Below the pieces are notes generated by a model. The model did not search any database. It was given only the letters and a program-made list of their open reading frames with translations, and was not told the origin of the DNA. Shown here in pieces: positions 46,268 through 55,675 of a DNA stretch of 56,087 bases. The DNA comes from an uncultured Pelagibacteraceae bacterium (GTDB lineage: Bacteria > Pseudomonadota > Alphaproteobacteria > Pelagibacterales > Pelagibacteraceae), in NCBI GenBank assembly GCA_902633595.1, contig CACPGV010000002.1, forward strand, positions 1-56,087, in the 5' to 3' direction. Made by a program: the position numbers and the translations under genes. The first letter of the stretch is position 1. The number at the start of each line of letters is the position of its first letter.

Positions 46268-46603
46268 ATGATACCAACTTGGGCAATTGTATTAGACTAT
46301 GTGTTAGGAATGATAATGTGGACTTTAATAGGTCGCGCATTCATGAATATCTTTCAAAAAGAAGATTCTACGTTTTTCTTCATGCGAGTATTTGTTAAAT
46401 ATACGAACCCTATAATTAATTTATTCAAATTTATCACACCAAGTTTTCTTTTTGGCCCATTCATAGCTCTTTATGTGGCTTGGTTTTTCTACCTATTTAG
46501 ATTTTACGCCATGCCTTACATTTTAGGTTACGATGTGTGGGGAATGTTGGCATTTCCACTTGAAAGTGATTTCTCAAGGCAGCTTTACCAGTTATTCAAC
46601 TAA
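46268..46603 (+). CDS. Small membrane protein, possibly YggT-like
   Basis: Protein of 111 residues with two or three hydrophobic helices. The order helix, FMRVFVKYTNPIINLFKFITP, helix resembles the YggT pattern of a helix followed by a proline-containing amphipathic segment, but the similarity is weak. It lies after the symporter terminator, so it has its own promoter or depends on read-through. Function unknown. Confidence 0.7.
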   Translation: MIPTWAIVLDYVLGMIMWTLIGRAFMNIFQKEDSTFFFMRVFVKYTNPIINLFKFITPSFLFGPFIALYVAWFFYLFRFYAMPYILGYDVWGMLAFPLESDFSRQLYQLFN

Positions 46604-46650
46604 ATTCTTAATTTTTTTGACAAAATTTTAGTTTAAAATATAAACAAGTT

Positions 46651-47313
46651 ATGAGTGGTTTAATTAAAATTTCTCCTTCAATTTTATCTGCTGATTTTAG
46701 TAAATTAGGAAACGAAGTAATTTCTCTGGAAAAAGCAGGTGCTGACTATATCCATATAGATGTTATGGATGGTCACTTTGTTCCAAATTTAACTATTGGG
46801 CCTGAAGTAATAAAAAAGCTTAGACCTTTGACTAAAAAAATATTTGACGTCCATTTAATGATTTCTCCAGTAGATAACTTTGTAAAAGAATTTGCCAATG
46901 CAGGTGCAGATATTATTACATTTCACCCTGAAGCAACTACTGATGTTTCTAAAACTATAAAACTAATTAGAGATCAAAATAAACAAGTAGGTATTTCTCT
47001 TAAACCGAAATCTAAAATTGATTTAATACAAAATTACTTAAAAGATATAGATTTAGTTTTAATAATGAGTGTCGAACCTGGTTTTGGAGGCCAGAAGTTT
47101 ATGCCAGAAGTATTAGAAAAAACAAAAACTATTAGAGATTTGATAAATAAACAAAACCTGAATGTTGACGTTGAAATAGATGGTGGAATTAATTTTGAAA
47201 ATTGTGCGGAAGCGAAGAACGCTGGTGCGAATATACTTGTTTCGGGTTCTACAGTTTTTAAAGAAAATAAGGGTGACCTTAAAAAGAATATAGAAATCCT
47301 CAGAAACAATTAA
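46651..47313 (+). CDS. rpe: Ribulose-phosphate 3-epimerase
   Basis: Interconverts ribulose-5-P and xylulose-5-P in the pentose phosphate pathway. The 220 residues contain the metal and catalytic sites in HIDVMDGHFVPNLTIGP, DVHLMIS, SVEPGFGGQKFMP and EIDGGI. Full length. It is followed after 3 bases by the heparinase-like gene. Confidence 0.96.
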   Translation: MSGLIKISPSILSADFSKLGNEVISLEKAGADYIHIDVMDGHFVPNLTIGPEVIKKLRPLTKKIFDVHLMISPVDNFVKEFANAGADIITFHPEATTDVSKTIKLIRDQNKQVGISLKPKSKIDLIQNYLKDIDLVLIMSVEPGFGGQKFMPEVLEKTKTIRDLINKQNLNVDVEIDGGINFENCAEAKNAGANILVSGSTVFKENKGDLKKNIEILRNN

Positions 47314-47316
47314 TAA

Positions 47317-48957
47317 ATGTTTGGCCTGAAAAGTGTCTACTTTTATCTTTTAGCAGTTCAGATAACTCTAATAAAAATTCTGAAGAAATTTTATTTTTCC
47401 TCGAAAAACTATAATAAATCTTTAGAGTCAATTACTCCTCAACAAGTCTACTATAGTCCAAATCCTTTCCTATTATCCATTATAAGTTCTTATAAAAATC
47501 AATCGTTTAAAATAAATGAGGTAGATCCAAATGTTTTCTGGTTAGAGGATAAAAAAAAAAATTCTGAACAGGCACATAAATTTTTGTGGCTCAATTTAAT
47601 TGATCGAAAGGGAGATCAAAAAAATTTGAAAAAAATTATTTATATTTGGATGCTTAAAAATTCAAAATATCAAAAAAAAATATGGGAAACATCTACTTTA
47701 AGTGCCAGGATCATAAGCTGGATTTTAAATATTGATATTATTCTTAATAACAGCACATTTGACTTTAAGAAAAATTTTTTCAATTCAATTGTATCTCAAT
47801 CCAATCATTTAAAAAAAAATATTAGATTTGAAAAGAATATTTTAAAAAAAATTGAAATTTTAACAGCAATAATATTATCAGGACTTGTTTTTAAAGAGTA
47901 TGAAGCAAATTTTCAAATTGGTGTTAAAGAATTGGAGACTCTTGTAAAAAATACTTTTGACAATTATGGCTTTCCATTATCAAGAAATCCAAATGATTTA
48001 TTATTTTATTCTAAATATTTAATTCTTTGCAGGGAAGTAATTAAAGACAGTCAGAAGTATGTTCCAGAATTTTTAGAAGATATAATCGAAAAAAATCTTA
48101 TTTGTCTCAATTATATTAAGACACCAAATGATCAGTTACCCCTATTTAATGGAGCAACAACATCAGAATTAAGTCAAATTAATCAATATTTACAAAAAGC
48201 CGAAAATAAAAAAATAACTAAAGTAAATTTTGGGGGGTTATTTAAGGCAAAACATAAAAATCATTTAATATTTTTTGATATTGAAAAACCGCCACAAAAA
48301 AAATTTTCAAATTCTTATCAATCTGGTCCTCTGTCATTTGAATATTTCATAGATGACGTAAAAATTATTTCTAATTCTGGATTTGGTAGTAGTATATCAA
48401 AAAAAGCTGAGACACTTAGTAGATTAACGGCTTGTCAATCAACTTTAACCTTGAACGATACATCTGTTACTAAGTTTGAACAAAATGAATTAGTTAAGAA
48501 AGTTTTTGGAAATTCTATTAGAGATGATTTTAAATCTTTTGATTTAATAGAAAAAGATGAAAATGGACTTTTGGGTTGTTCAGCTGCAAATAATGGATAT
48601 GAAAAAAGTTTTGGGTGTACTCATAAAAGAGAGATTTACATCGATAAGGAAAATAATTATTTAAAAGGTATAGATCATATATTCAAAAAAAGGGACGGTT
48701 ATCCTGTTCGTTATTCTTTTAGATTTCATGTGAACCCAGAACTAACTGTTGTTAAAACTATGAGTGGAAATGGTGCTTTAATTCAAATTTCAAAAAATAA
48801 GTCGTTGTTATTCACTATTAACAATGAAAATCTAGAACTGGAAAAAAGTATATTTTTTGCTGAAAAAAAAATATTAGATAGTACTTGTATAACTATCACT
48901 GGTAATTTAGTTAATAAAAATAGATCTTTTAATTGGGCAATTAAAAAAAATATTTAA
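47317..48957 (+). CDS. Heparinase II/III family protein
   Basis: Protein of 546 residues. The N-terminal half is helical, an alpha-toroid-like region (WLNLIDRKGDQ, WETSTLSARIISWILN, GFPLSRNP). The C-terminal half is beta-rich with GPLSFEYFIDDVKIISNSG and KREIYIDKENNYLKGID. This is the alphaproteobacterial heparinase-like protein typically found next to purH. No polysaccharide substrate is shown; a role in cell-surface glycan turnover is inference. Confidence 0.83.
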   Translation: MFGLKSVYFYLLAVQITLIKILKKFYFSSKNYNKSLESITPQQVYYSPNPFLLSIISSYKNQSFKINEVDPNVFWLEDKKKNSEQAHKFLWLNLIDRKGDQKNLKKIIYIWMLKNSKYQKKIWETSTLSARIISWILNIDIILNNSTFDFKKNFFNSIVSQSNHLKKNIRFEKNILKKIEILTAIILSGLVFKEYEANFQIGVKELETLVKNTFDNYGFPLSRNPNDLLFYSKYLILCREVIKDSQKYVPEFLEDIIEKNLICLNYIKTPNDQLPLFNGATTSELSQINQYLQKAENKKITKVNFGGLFKAKHKNHLIFFDIEKPPQKKFSNSYQSGPLSFEYFIDDVKIISNSGFGSSISKKAETLSRLTACQSTLTLNDTSVTKFEQNELVKKVFGNSIRDDFKSFDLIEKDENGLLGCSAANNGYEKSFGCTHKREIYIDKENNYLKGIDHIFKKRDGYPVRYSFRFHVNPELTVVKTMSGNGALIQISKNKSLLFTINNENLELEKSIFFAEKKILDSTCITITGNLVNKNRSFNWAIKKNI

Positions 48958-48959
48958 CA

Positions 48960-50510
48960 ATGAATTTAAAAGTTAAAAATGCTTTGATCTCCGTTTCTAA
49001 TAAGGAAAACTTAACTTTTCTTCTTAAAACTTTAAAAAAATTCAATATCAACATTATTAGCTCAGGTGGAACCTATTCTTCTATAAAAAAACTAGGCTAT
49101 CAATGTACTGAGTTATCTAAGTACACAGGTTTTAAAGAAATGTTAGATGGCAGAGTTAAAACACTTCATCCTAAAATTCATGCGGGTATTCTTCATGACA
49201 GGCAGAATAAAAAGCACAAGAGCGAGATGTCAAAACAGAATTTTCCGGCTATTGATCTAATAGTAGTTAATTTTTATCCATTTCAAAAAATTGTAACTAA
49301 TACAAAAAATCCAAAACAAATTATCGAAAATATAGATATAGGTGGCCCAACAATGGTTAGAGCTGCTGCAAAAAACTTTAAAAATGTAAGTATTATAACT
49401 AGCAGAAATGACTATAAATCTTTGGTAAAAGAATTAGAAACTTTTAAAGGAAAAACTTCTTTAAAGTTTCGAGAACTGATGTCATCGAAAGCATTCGGAT
49501 TAACTGCTTACTATGACGCTATGATTGCGAATTGGTTTAATAAAAGACTTAAAATTGAATTTCCAGAAAGAAAAACGATTTTTGGAAGAAAATTACAGAA
49601 GCTAAGATACGGTGAAAATCCTCATCAACAAAGTTCCATTTATGTGAGCGACTATGATGATAAACGATTAGGATTTAATCAAATTCATGGAAAAGAACTT
49701 AGTTATAATAATTACAATGATATGTTCGCATCTTTAGAAATTCTAAACTCACTAAAAAAAAATTCTGGAACTGTAATTATTAAACATACAAATCCATGTG
49801 GTGTATCTGAAAATAAAGTATCATTTATTTCTTTTAAAAATGCTTATGCCTCTGATCCAGTAAGTGCCTTTGGTGGTGTTATCGCTTGTAATTATAAAAT
49901 CAATAAAAAGATTGCTTTGGAAATTAATAAAAACTTTTTAGAGGTCATTCTTGCAAAAGGTTTTGATAAAGAGTCTTTAGAAATTTTAAAAAGTAAAAAA
50001 AATTTAAGAATTATTGATATTTCTAATTTAAAACTTAAGGGTTTTATGTCTGTTAAATCTTTTGATGGGTCCTTTTTAGTACAAAGCAAGAATAATATTG
50101 TTATAGATAAAAAAAAATTGAAATGCGTTACAAAATTAAAGCCTAGTAAGAAGGAGATAGCTGAAATTCAGTTTGCTTTCAATGTTTGTAAACATGTTAA
50201 ATCAAACGCGATTGTATTATGTAATAGTTTTTCAACAATTGGTATTGGTGCGGGCCAGCCAAGTAGACTGGATAGTTGTAAAATTGCAGTACAAAAAGCT
50301 AAACAATTTCAGTCCTCAAAAATAAGAAATTCTATAGCTGCATCAGATGCTTTCTTTCCTTTTGCTGATGGAATAAATGTTCTTATTAAGGCTGGTGTTA
50401 AAACTATAATTCAGCCAGGTGGCTCAATTAGAGATCAAGAAATTATAAATGCTGCTAATAAGGCTAAAATTAAAATGTTTTTTACCGGTATTAGACATTT
50501 TAAACACTAG
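48960..50510 (+). CDS. purH: Bifunctional AICAR formyltransferase/IMP cyclohydrolase PurH
   Basis: Last two steps of IMP synthesis. The 516 residues have the IMP cyclohydrolase domain first (ALISVSNKENL, SSGGTYSSI, MLDGRVKTLHPKIHAGIL). The transformylase domain follows, with KHTNPCGVSE, YASDPVSAFGGVIACN and FFPFADGI. Full length. Its 3' end overlaps that of phhB on the other strand by 4 bases. Confidence 0.97.
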   Translation: MNLKVKNALISVSNKENLTFLLKTLKKFNINIISSGGTYSSIKKLGYQCTELSKYTGFKEMLDGRVKTLHPKIHAGILHDRQNKKHKSEMSKQNFPAIDLIVVNFYPFQKIVTNTKNPKQIIENIDIGGPTMVRAAAKNFKNVSIITSRNDYKSLVKELETFKGKTSLKFRELMSSKAFGLTAYYDAMIANWFNKRLKIEFPERKTIFGRKLQKLRYGENPHQQSSIYVSDYDDKRLGFNQIHGKELSYNNYNDMFASLEILNSLKKNSGTVIIKHTNPCGVSENKVSFISFKNAYASDPVSAFGGVIACNYKINKKIALEINKNFLEVILAKGFDKESLEILKSKKNLRIIDISNLKLKGFMSVKSFDGSFLVQSKNNIVIDKKKLKCVTKLKPSKKEIAEIQFAFNVCKHVKSNAIVLCNSFSTIGIGAGQPSRLDSCKIAVQKAKQFQSSKIRNSIAASDAFFPFADGINVLIKAGVKTIIQPGGSIRDQEIINAANKAKIKMFFTGIRHFKH

Positions 50511-50845
50511 TATATTTTGTCTATTTTTGCAGCTAAAATAAAATCGCTTTCCGCAAGTCCTTTAATAGCATGAGTAAAAATTTTTACTTTGCAATAACCC
50601 CACCCAAAAGAAATATCTGGGTGATGATTTTCTGCTTCAGCCACATTACCTACTTTGTTTACGAAATTTTGACTTTCCTCAAAATTTTTAAATTTAAACT
50701 CTTTTATTAAATAGTGGCTTTTATCATCGTTACTCTTAACATCCCATCCATCTATTTTTTTAAGATATTTATGTATCTCACTTGTATCAAAAGGTGGGAT
50801 GTTCCCATCACAGGCAATGCATTTTTTGTTTGATAAATCATCCAT
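50507..50845 (-). CDS. phhB: 4a-hydroxytetrahydrobiopterin dehydratase PhhB
   Basis: Pterin-4a-carbinolamine dehydratase of 112 residues. The active-site histidine cluster is AEAENHHPDISFGWG. An N-terminal CIACDGNIPP segment, common in bacterial members, may bind metal. There is no phenylalanine hydroxylase nearby; the enzyme may serve another pterin role. The tRNA-Gly gene ends 4 bases upstream of the start on the same strand. Confidence 0.94.
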   Translation of the reverse strand: MDDLSNKKCIACDGNIPPFDTSEIHKYLKKIDGWDVKSNDDKSHYLIKEFKFKNFEESQNFVNKVGNVAEAENHHPDISFGWGYCKVKIFTHAIKGLAESDFILAAKIDKIY

Positions 50846-50849
50846 AATT

Positions 50850-50924
50850 TGGAGCGGGCAAAGGGGTTCGAACCCTCGACCTTCTCGTTGGCAACGAGAC
50901 GCTCTACCACTGAGCTATGCCCGC
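50850..50924 (-). tRNA. tRNA-Gly (anticodon GCC)
   Basis: On the minus strand a full cloverleaf is seen: acceptor GCGGGCA/TGCCCGC, D arm GCTC..GAGC, anticodon stem TCTCG/CGAGA with loop TTGCCAA (GCC), and T loop TTCGAAC with stem GAGGG/CCCTT. Discriminator T and CCA are encoded. 75 bases including CCA. Confidence 0.97.
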
Positions 50925-51014
50925 AATTATTTAATTATAGTACACTGTCTTATCCATGGTCAACCATTATAAAATGTCACTATCGGTGAGATCATTTTTT
51001 TAATATAATGAATT

Positions 51015-51632
51015 ATGAAAAAATTTCCAAACATCATTCCAGTATTTCCTCTTAGTGGGGTAATTTATTTTCCTAAAACAAATCTACCTTTAAATATTTT
51101 TGAACAGCGATACTTAAACTTAATAAATGATGCTTACAATAAGGATAAATTAATGGGAATGGTTCAGTCTAAAAAAGAGAATGATAGTGTTTATGAAATT
51201 GGTTGCTTAGGGAAAATCAGTGACTATCAAAAAAGTAAGGATGGCAGAATATTAATTAATTTAACGGGTATTTCTAGATTTAAAATTTTAAAAGAAGTTC
51301 CGAACGATAAGTTATATCGAGAATTTCAAGTTGATTATGAAAGTTTTGTAGGAGATGTTGAAAATGCAAATAGTGAAGTTGATACAAAAGAATTAATAGA
51401 AAAGACGAAAATTTTTTTTAAAAGGAACGGTCTATTGCTTAATTGGAGAGAGTTCGAAAAATTAGACCATGCTCAGAAGATAAATACTCTATCAATGATT
51501 GCTCCAATTACTAATGAGGAAAAGCAAAAACTCCTTGAGGCTATTTCTTTGGAAAATAAAATTAAAACACTAGAGAGTATAATTAGTTTTTACTTGTATG
51601 AAACAAGTGAAAGTAATCAGACAATACAATAA
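51015..51632 (+). CDS. LON substrate-binding (N-terminal) domain protein
   Basis: Stand-alone LON N-domain protein of 205 residues with no ATPase or protease part. IIPVFPLSGVIYFPKTNLPL, IFEQRYLNLINDA and GRILINLTGISRFKI are typical. Family members are thought to bind proteins, but a specific role is unknown. It is on the plus strand between the tRNA and rho, convergent with rho. Confidence 0.92.
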   Translation: MKKFPNIIPVFPLSGVIYFPKTNLPLNIFEQRYLNLINDAYNKDKLMGMVQSKKENDSVYEIGCLGKISDYQKSKDGRILINLTGISRFKILKEVPNDKLYREFQVDYESFVGDVENANSEVDTKELIEKTKIFFKRNGLLLNWREFEKLDHAQKINTLSMIAPITNEEKQKLLEAISLENKIKTLESIISFYLYETSESNQTIQ

Positions 51633-51634
51633 AA

Positions 51635-52909
51635 TTAATTTGCAGATTTGTTCATTGAGTCGAAAAAATCAGCATTATTTTTTGTGTTTTTAAGTTTAGC
51701 AATTAAAAACTCTATTCCATCCATTGTACCCATCGGACTTATAATTCTTCGAAGGACATTCATTTTTGAAAGATCATCTTTTTCAAAAAGAAGTTCCTCT
51801 CTTCTAGTTCCTGATCTTGTTATATCTAATGCGGGATAAATTCTTTTATCGGCAACTTTTCTATCTAAGATTAATTCTGAGTTACCAGTACCTTTAAACT
51901 CTTCAAAAATAACTTCGTCCATTCTGCTTCCTGTATCGATAAGTGCAGTTGAAATTATAGTAAGTGAACCACCCTCCTCTACATTACGTGCTGCACCAAA
52001 AAATCTTTTAGGTCTTTGAAGAGCATTAGCATCAACACCTCCTGTTAAAACTTTTCCTGAACTTGGGATTACGGCATTGTAAGCTCTTCCTAATCTTGTA
52101 ATGGAGTCTAATAAGATAACTACATCTTTTTTGTGTTCAACCAAACGTTTAGCTTTCTCTATAACCATTTCGGCAACTGCAACGTGCCTAGAAGCTGGCT
52201 CATCAAATGTTGAGGCTACAACTTCACCTTTCACTGATCTTTGCATATCCGTTACTTCCTCGGGTCTTTCATCGATTAATAAAACCATCAAATAACATTC
52301 TGGGTGATTTGCAGTTATTGATTGAGCTATATTTTGAAGAATAATTGTCTTCCCAGCCCTTGGGGGAGATACGATAAGTGACCTTTGTCCTTTTCCTATC
52401 GGACTCACAAGATCAATTAATCTCGCAGTATTATCTGGTTTTTTTTCAATCTTCGTTGTTTCAACTTCCAATTTAATTCTTTCATTTGGATAAAGTGGAG
52501 TTAAATTATCAAAAGCAATTTTATTCTTTCCTTTTTCAGGTTCATCAAAATTAATTTTATTAACTTTTAAAAGCGCAAAGTATCTCTCTGCATCTTTAGG
52601 GCCTCTAATTTCTCCCTCCACTGAATCCCCCGTTCTTAATCCAAATCTTCTTATTTGGCTTGGGCTTACATAAATATCATCCGGGCCAGGTAAATAATTC
52701 GACTCGATTGCTCTAAGAAAACCGAAACCATCTTGAAGTACTTCTAAAACTCCCGTGGCTGTAATTTGCTCATTTTTTTCAGCTAATTTTTTTAAAATTG
52801 CAAAAAGTATCTCTTGCTTTCTTAAAGTACTTGGGTTTTCTATGCCTAGTTTTTCAGCTTCATTAATAAGCTCTGCGGGGTTCTTTTGCTTTAATTCTTG
52901 TAAGTTCAT
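51635..52909 (-). CDS. rho: Transcription termination factor Rho
   Basis: Hexameric RNA helicase, 424 residues when started at the ATG at 52909 ([15 protein letters not shown]). The frame extends 20 residues further to 52969, but that extra stretch is not Rho-like. The RNA-binding domain ([20 protein letters not shown]), P-loop [20 protein letters not shown] and the Q-loop region are all intact. The order hemE-hemH-hemJ-rho is a common alphaproteobacterial arrangement near the origin. Confidence 0.97.
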   Translation of the reverse strand: MNLQELKQKNPAELINEAEKLGIENPSTLRKQEILFAILKKLAEKNEQITATGVLEVLQDGFGFLRAIESNYLPGPDDIYVSPSQIRRFGLRTGDSVEGEIRGPKDAERYFALLKVNKINFDEPEKGKNKIAFDNLTPLYPNERIKLEVETTKIEKKPDNTARLIDLVSPIGKGQRSLIVSPPRAGKTIILQNIAQSITANHPECYLMVLLIDERPEEVTDMQRSVKGEVVASTFDEPASRHVAVAEMVIEKAKRLVEHKKDVVILLDSITRLGRAYNAVIPSSGKVLTGGVDANALQRPKRFFGAARNVEEGGSLTIISTALIDTGSRMDEVIFEEFKGTGNSELILDRKVADKRIYPALDITRSGTRREELLFEKDDLSKMNVLRRIISPMGTMDGIEFLIAKLKNTKNNADFFDSMNKSAN

Positions 52910-52975
52910 GTTATTGGATTGATTTAAAGGGAAGTAACAAAAATATATGACTTTTTTTGAAAAATTCAAGCCCTA

Positions 52976-53407
52976 TTATAAAGGCTTAAAAACTACAATA
53001 AAAACAACAACAATCAGTATAATCGTAGGTACTTCGTTCATAATTCTAAAAAATTTAGACGTCTTTTTGCTCGAGTCTATAGCAAAATCGTTAAGATATT
53101 TTCCAAGCAAAAAATGATAGGAGGTTAGAATTAACACTGAAACAGTTTTTATCTGCATCCATAGCTCAGCAAAAACTGTAACACCTAAGCTGTGTATTAA
53201 TAAAACTCCAAATAACCAAGATAACAACATTGCTGGCATCATAATATAGTTGTAAAGTTTTCTTTCCATGGTTTTAAAAACGTCCTTTTGAGATTCATGT
53301 GATGCTTCCGAATGATAAACAAATATTCTGGGTAAATATAATAATCCAGCCATCCAAGATATAACCGCTATTAAATGCAGAGACTTAAACAATAGATATA
53401 AATTCAT
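52976..53407 (-). CDS. hemJ: Protoporphyrinogen oxidase HemJ
   Basis: Membrane protein of 143 residues with four helices and conserved histidine and arginine residues (FKSLHLIAVISWMAGLLYLPR). It oxidises protoporphyrinogen IX to protoporphyrin IX, the step before HemH. It starts on the base before the hemH stop codon begins, so the two genes abut. Confidence 0.93.
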   Translation of the reverse strand: MNLYLLFKSLHLIAVISWMAGLLYLPRIFVYHSEASHESQKDVFKTMERKLYNYIMMPAMLLSWLFGVLLIHSLGVTVFAELWMQIKTVSVLILTSYHFLLGKYLNDFAIDSSKKTSKFFRIMNEVPTIILIVVVFIVVFKPL

Positions 53408-54400
53408 CTAAATATATTTCATTACTAGTTTTGAAAATAATTCAACATGATCAGAGTTATCATTAAGACATGGAATGAGATCAAAATTTTCACCACCATT
53501 TCCCAAAAAGCTTTCCCTTCCTTGAATATTAATTTCTTCTAAGGTCTCTACACAATCAGAGGCAAAACCTGGACATATGACTAATAAATTTTTTATACCT
53601 TTTTTGGACAAGCTTTCTAAAGTTTTGTCTGTATAAGGTGTCAGCCATTCTTGAGGTCCGAACCTAGATTGAAATGTTGTTTTTATATCAATAGACGTGA
53701 ACTTTTCCTTCATTAGCCTTGTGGTTTTGTGACAGTAACAATGGTAAGGATCTCCTTTATCGAAATATTTTTTAGGGATTCCGTGATAGGATGAGATGAT
53801 AAGATCTGGCTTCCAGTTAATCGTCTCTAGTTTCTTATTAATGCTTTTTGTTAGTGCGTCGATATATAAAGGTTCGCTTTCATAGTGAGGGATTATTTGT
53901 AAACTAGGCTGCCACCTCATTCCCATTAAAGATCTGTAAACCTCATCACATACGGTTGCAGTGGTAGCCCCGGCATATTGAGGGTATAAAGGTAAAATAA
54001 TTATGTTTTCGCAGCCTAAATCTTTAAGAGAGTATAGTTTAGATTTAATACTCGGATTTCCATATCTCATTGCAAAATCAACTATTATTTTTTCATTTCC
54101 AATCTTGTCATTTAATTTTTCAGCTTGGTTTCTAGTAAAGTATAAAAGTGGAGACTCGTTAGTATCCTTTCTCCAAATTTTTTTATAAGCGTGTGCTGTT
54201 TTTGAAGGTCTAAAAGTAAGAATAAATAAATTTAAAATAATTTGCCATAGTACAGGATTAACTTCGATAACACGTCTGTCAGATAAAAACTCTTTTAAAT
54301 ATTTTCTAATATCCCACCAACTTGTAGAGTCGGGGGTGCCTAGGTTAATTAATAAGACTCCGGTTTTACCAAACTTAATATCTGGGTGGTCATTTTGCAT
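53408..54400 (-). CDS. hemH: Ferrochelatase HemH
   Basis: Inserts Fe2+ into protoporphyrin IX. The 330 residues contain GVLLINLGTPDS, the catalytic His in SSYHGIPKKYF, and the glutamate of CPGFASDCVETLEEI. CHCYCHKTT in the middle is typical of bacterial members. It lies directly between hemE and hemJ. Confidence 0.96.
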   Translation of the reverse strand: MQNDHPDIKFGKTGVLLINLGTPDSTSWWDIRKYLKEFLSDRRVIEVNPVLWQIILNLFILTFRPSKTAHAYKKIWRKDTNESPLLYFTRNQAEKLNDKIGNEKIIVDFAMRYGNPSIKSKLYSLKDLGCENIIILPLYPQYAGATTATVCDEVYRSLMGMRWQPSLQIIPHYESEPLYIDALTKSINKKLETINWKPDLIISSYHGIPKKYFDKGDPYHCYCHKTTRLMKEKFTSIDIKTTFQSRFGPQEWLTPYTDKTLESLSKKGIKNLLVICPGFASDCVETLEEINIQGRESFLGNGGENFDLIPCLNDNSDHVELFSKLVMKYI

Positions 54401-54401
54401 T

Positions 54402-55406
54402 TCAATATTCTCTATAAAATTTTATTAATTTACTAACCTTATCTGGGTCTGTTTCAGGAAGCAAACCATGTCCTAAGTTAAAAATATAAGGTAAATCTTT
54501 GAATGTATCTAAATACTTTTTTGCACAACTCAAGACTTCTTTCTCTGAGGATAACAATAGTTTTGGATCTAAACCCCCTTGTAAAACTACATCAGTTAAG
54601 TTTTCTTTAACCCAGACTGGGTCAACCTCGTAGTCCAAGCTTATTGCATTAGGTTTTACTACATTATTAAATTCTTTATAATTTTTATTTAACCCTTTTG
54701 GGAAACACATTACAGGTATTTTCTTTTCTTTACAAAAATTTACAATTTTTAAGTTTGGGATATAACAATAGTTGGTAAGATCTTCCGATGATATTAATCC
54801 TGCCCAAGAGTCAAAAATTTGTATAACATCGGCTCCAGCATCTATTTGGTTTTCAATATGTGTGCAAAGATAATCATTTAGTTTATCAAGGATTAAATCA
54901 ACTTCAAATCCTTTTGTTTTTATCTTTTTATAATCAATCTTTTTTTTACTCTCTTTTGCTCCCAGCATATAAGTTAATAAAGTCCAGGGGGCGCCTATAA
55001 ATCCTATTAAAGATTTTTCTTTATCTAATTTATCTCTTGTTTTTTTAATTGCTTTATAAACCGGGTGTAGTTTTTGAGTGAAAGAAATTTTATCATTATT
55101 AAAAAATTTTTTAAAATTAAATTTTTCTAATACGGGACCTTTGTTTTTTACAAATTCTACTTTTTGATTTAAAGCATGTGGTACCATTAAAATATCAGAA
55201 AAAATAATAGCAGAGTCAAGATTAAATCTTTTTATAGGTTGTAATGTTATTTCAGAGCACAATTCACTATTTAAACAAAGATTAATAAAATTGTGATTTT
55301 GTGATCTAATTTCTCTAAATTCAGGCAAATATCTACCTGCTTGTCTCATAAACCATATTGATTTACAAATTTTCTTATTTTCCAATATTTCCTTAAGATT
55401 ACTCAT
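54402..55406 (-). CDS. hemE: Uroporphyrinogen decarboxylase HemE
   Basis: Converts uroporphyrinogen III to coproporphyrinogen III. The 334 residues include IWFMRQAGRYLPEFREIR with its substrate arginines, the catalytic aspartate in SAIIFSDILMVPHAL, and GFIGAPWTLLTYML. It ends 1 base before hemH. It is divergent from ppsR across the candidate origin. Confidence 0.96.
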   Translation of the reverse strand: MSNLKEILENKKICKSIWFMRQAGRYLPEFREIRSQNHNFINLCLNSELCSEITLQPIKRFNLDSAIIFSDILMVPHALNQKVEFVKNKGPVLEKFNFKKFFNNDKISFTQKLHPVYKAIKKTRDKLDKEKSLIGFIGAPWTLLTYMLGAKESKKKIDYKKIKTKGFEVDLILDKLNDYLCTHIENQIDAGADVIQIFDSWAGLISSEDLTNYCYIPNLKIVNFCKEKKIPVMCFPKGLNKNYKEFNNVVKPNAISLDYEVDPVWVKENLTDVVLQGGLDPKLLLSSEKEVLSCAKKYLDTFKDLPYIFNLGHGLLPETDPDKVSKLIKFYREY

Positions 55407-55675
55407 TAAATAAATTAAGTTTATAAGTGTAATTAGAGACTTAGTCCCTGTTAACTAGTTATATAACGATTTTTACAGTTTTTATACATAGGCAATTTAA
55501 CAACTTTTATTATTTTTACTAAATTTTTAGTTTTATTCATTTTATAAACATCTAAAAAACATTATTATTAACAATCAATAATTTGTTTAAAGAATGTTAA
55601 TTAATGTTAACTATTTTATCTCAATCTTAAAAAATATGTAAAACATTAGTTTATTACTACTTTATTAACAAACAT
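55407..55675. other. Candidate chromosomal replication origin (oriC) between hemE and ppsR
   Basis: This is the largest gap in the window, very AT-rich, between genes transcribed away from each other. Nine-base words one mismatch from the DnaA box TTATNCACA occur in one orientation: TTATACATA (55482-55490), TTATAAACA (55542-55550), TTATTAACA (55565-55573) and TTATTAACA again (55662-55670). AATGTTAA is repeated twice at a 10-base interval (55593-55610). The Caulobacter origin lies next to hemE, and the Rickettsia origin has hemE on one flank as well, so position supports the call. Confidence 0.55.

Noticed and set aside
52910-52969. Upstream extension of Rho by 20 residues
   Set aside because: The extra residues are not Rho-like; the ATG at 52909 starts the conserved N terminus.
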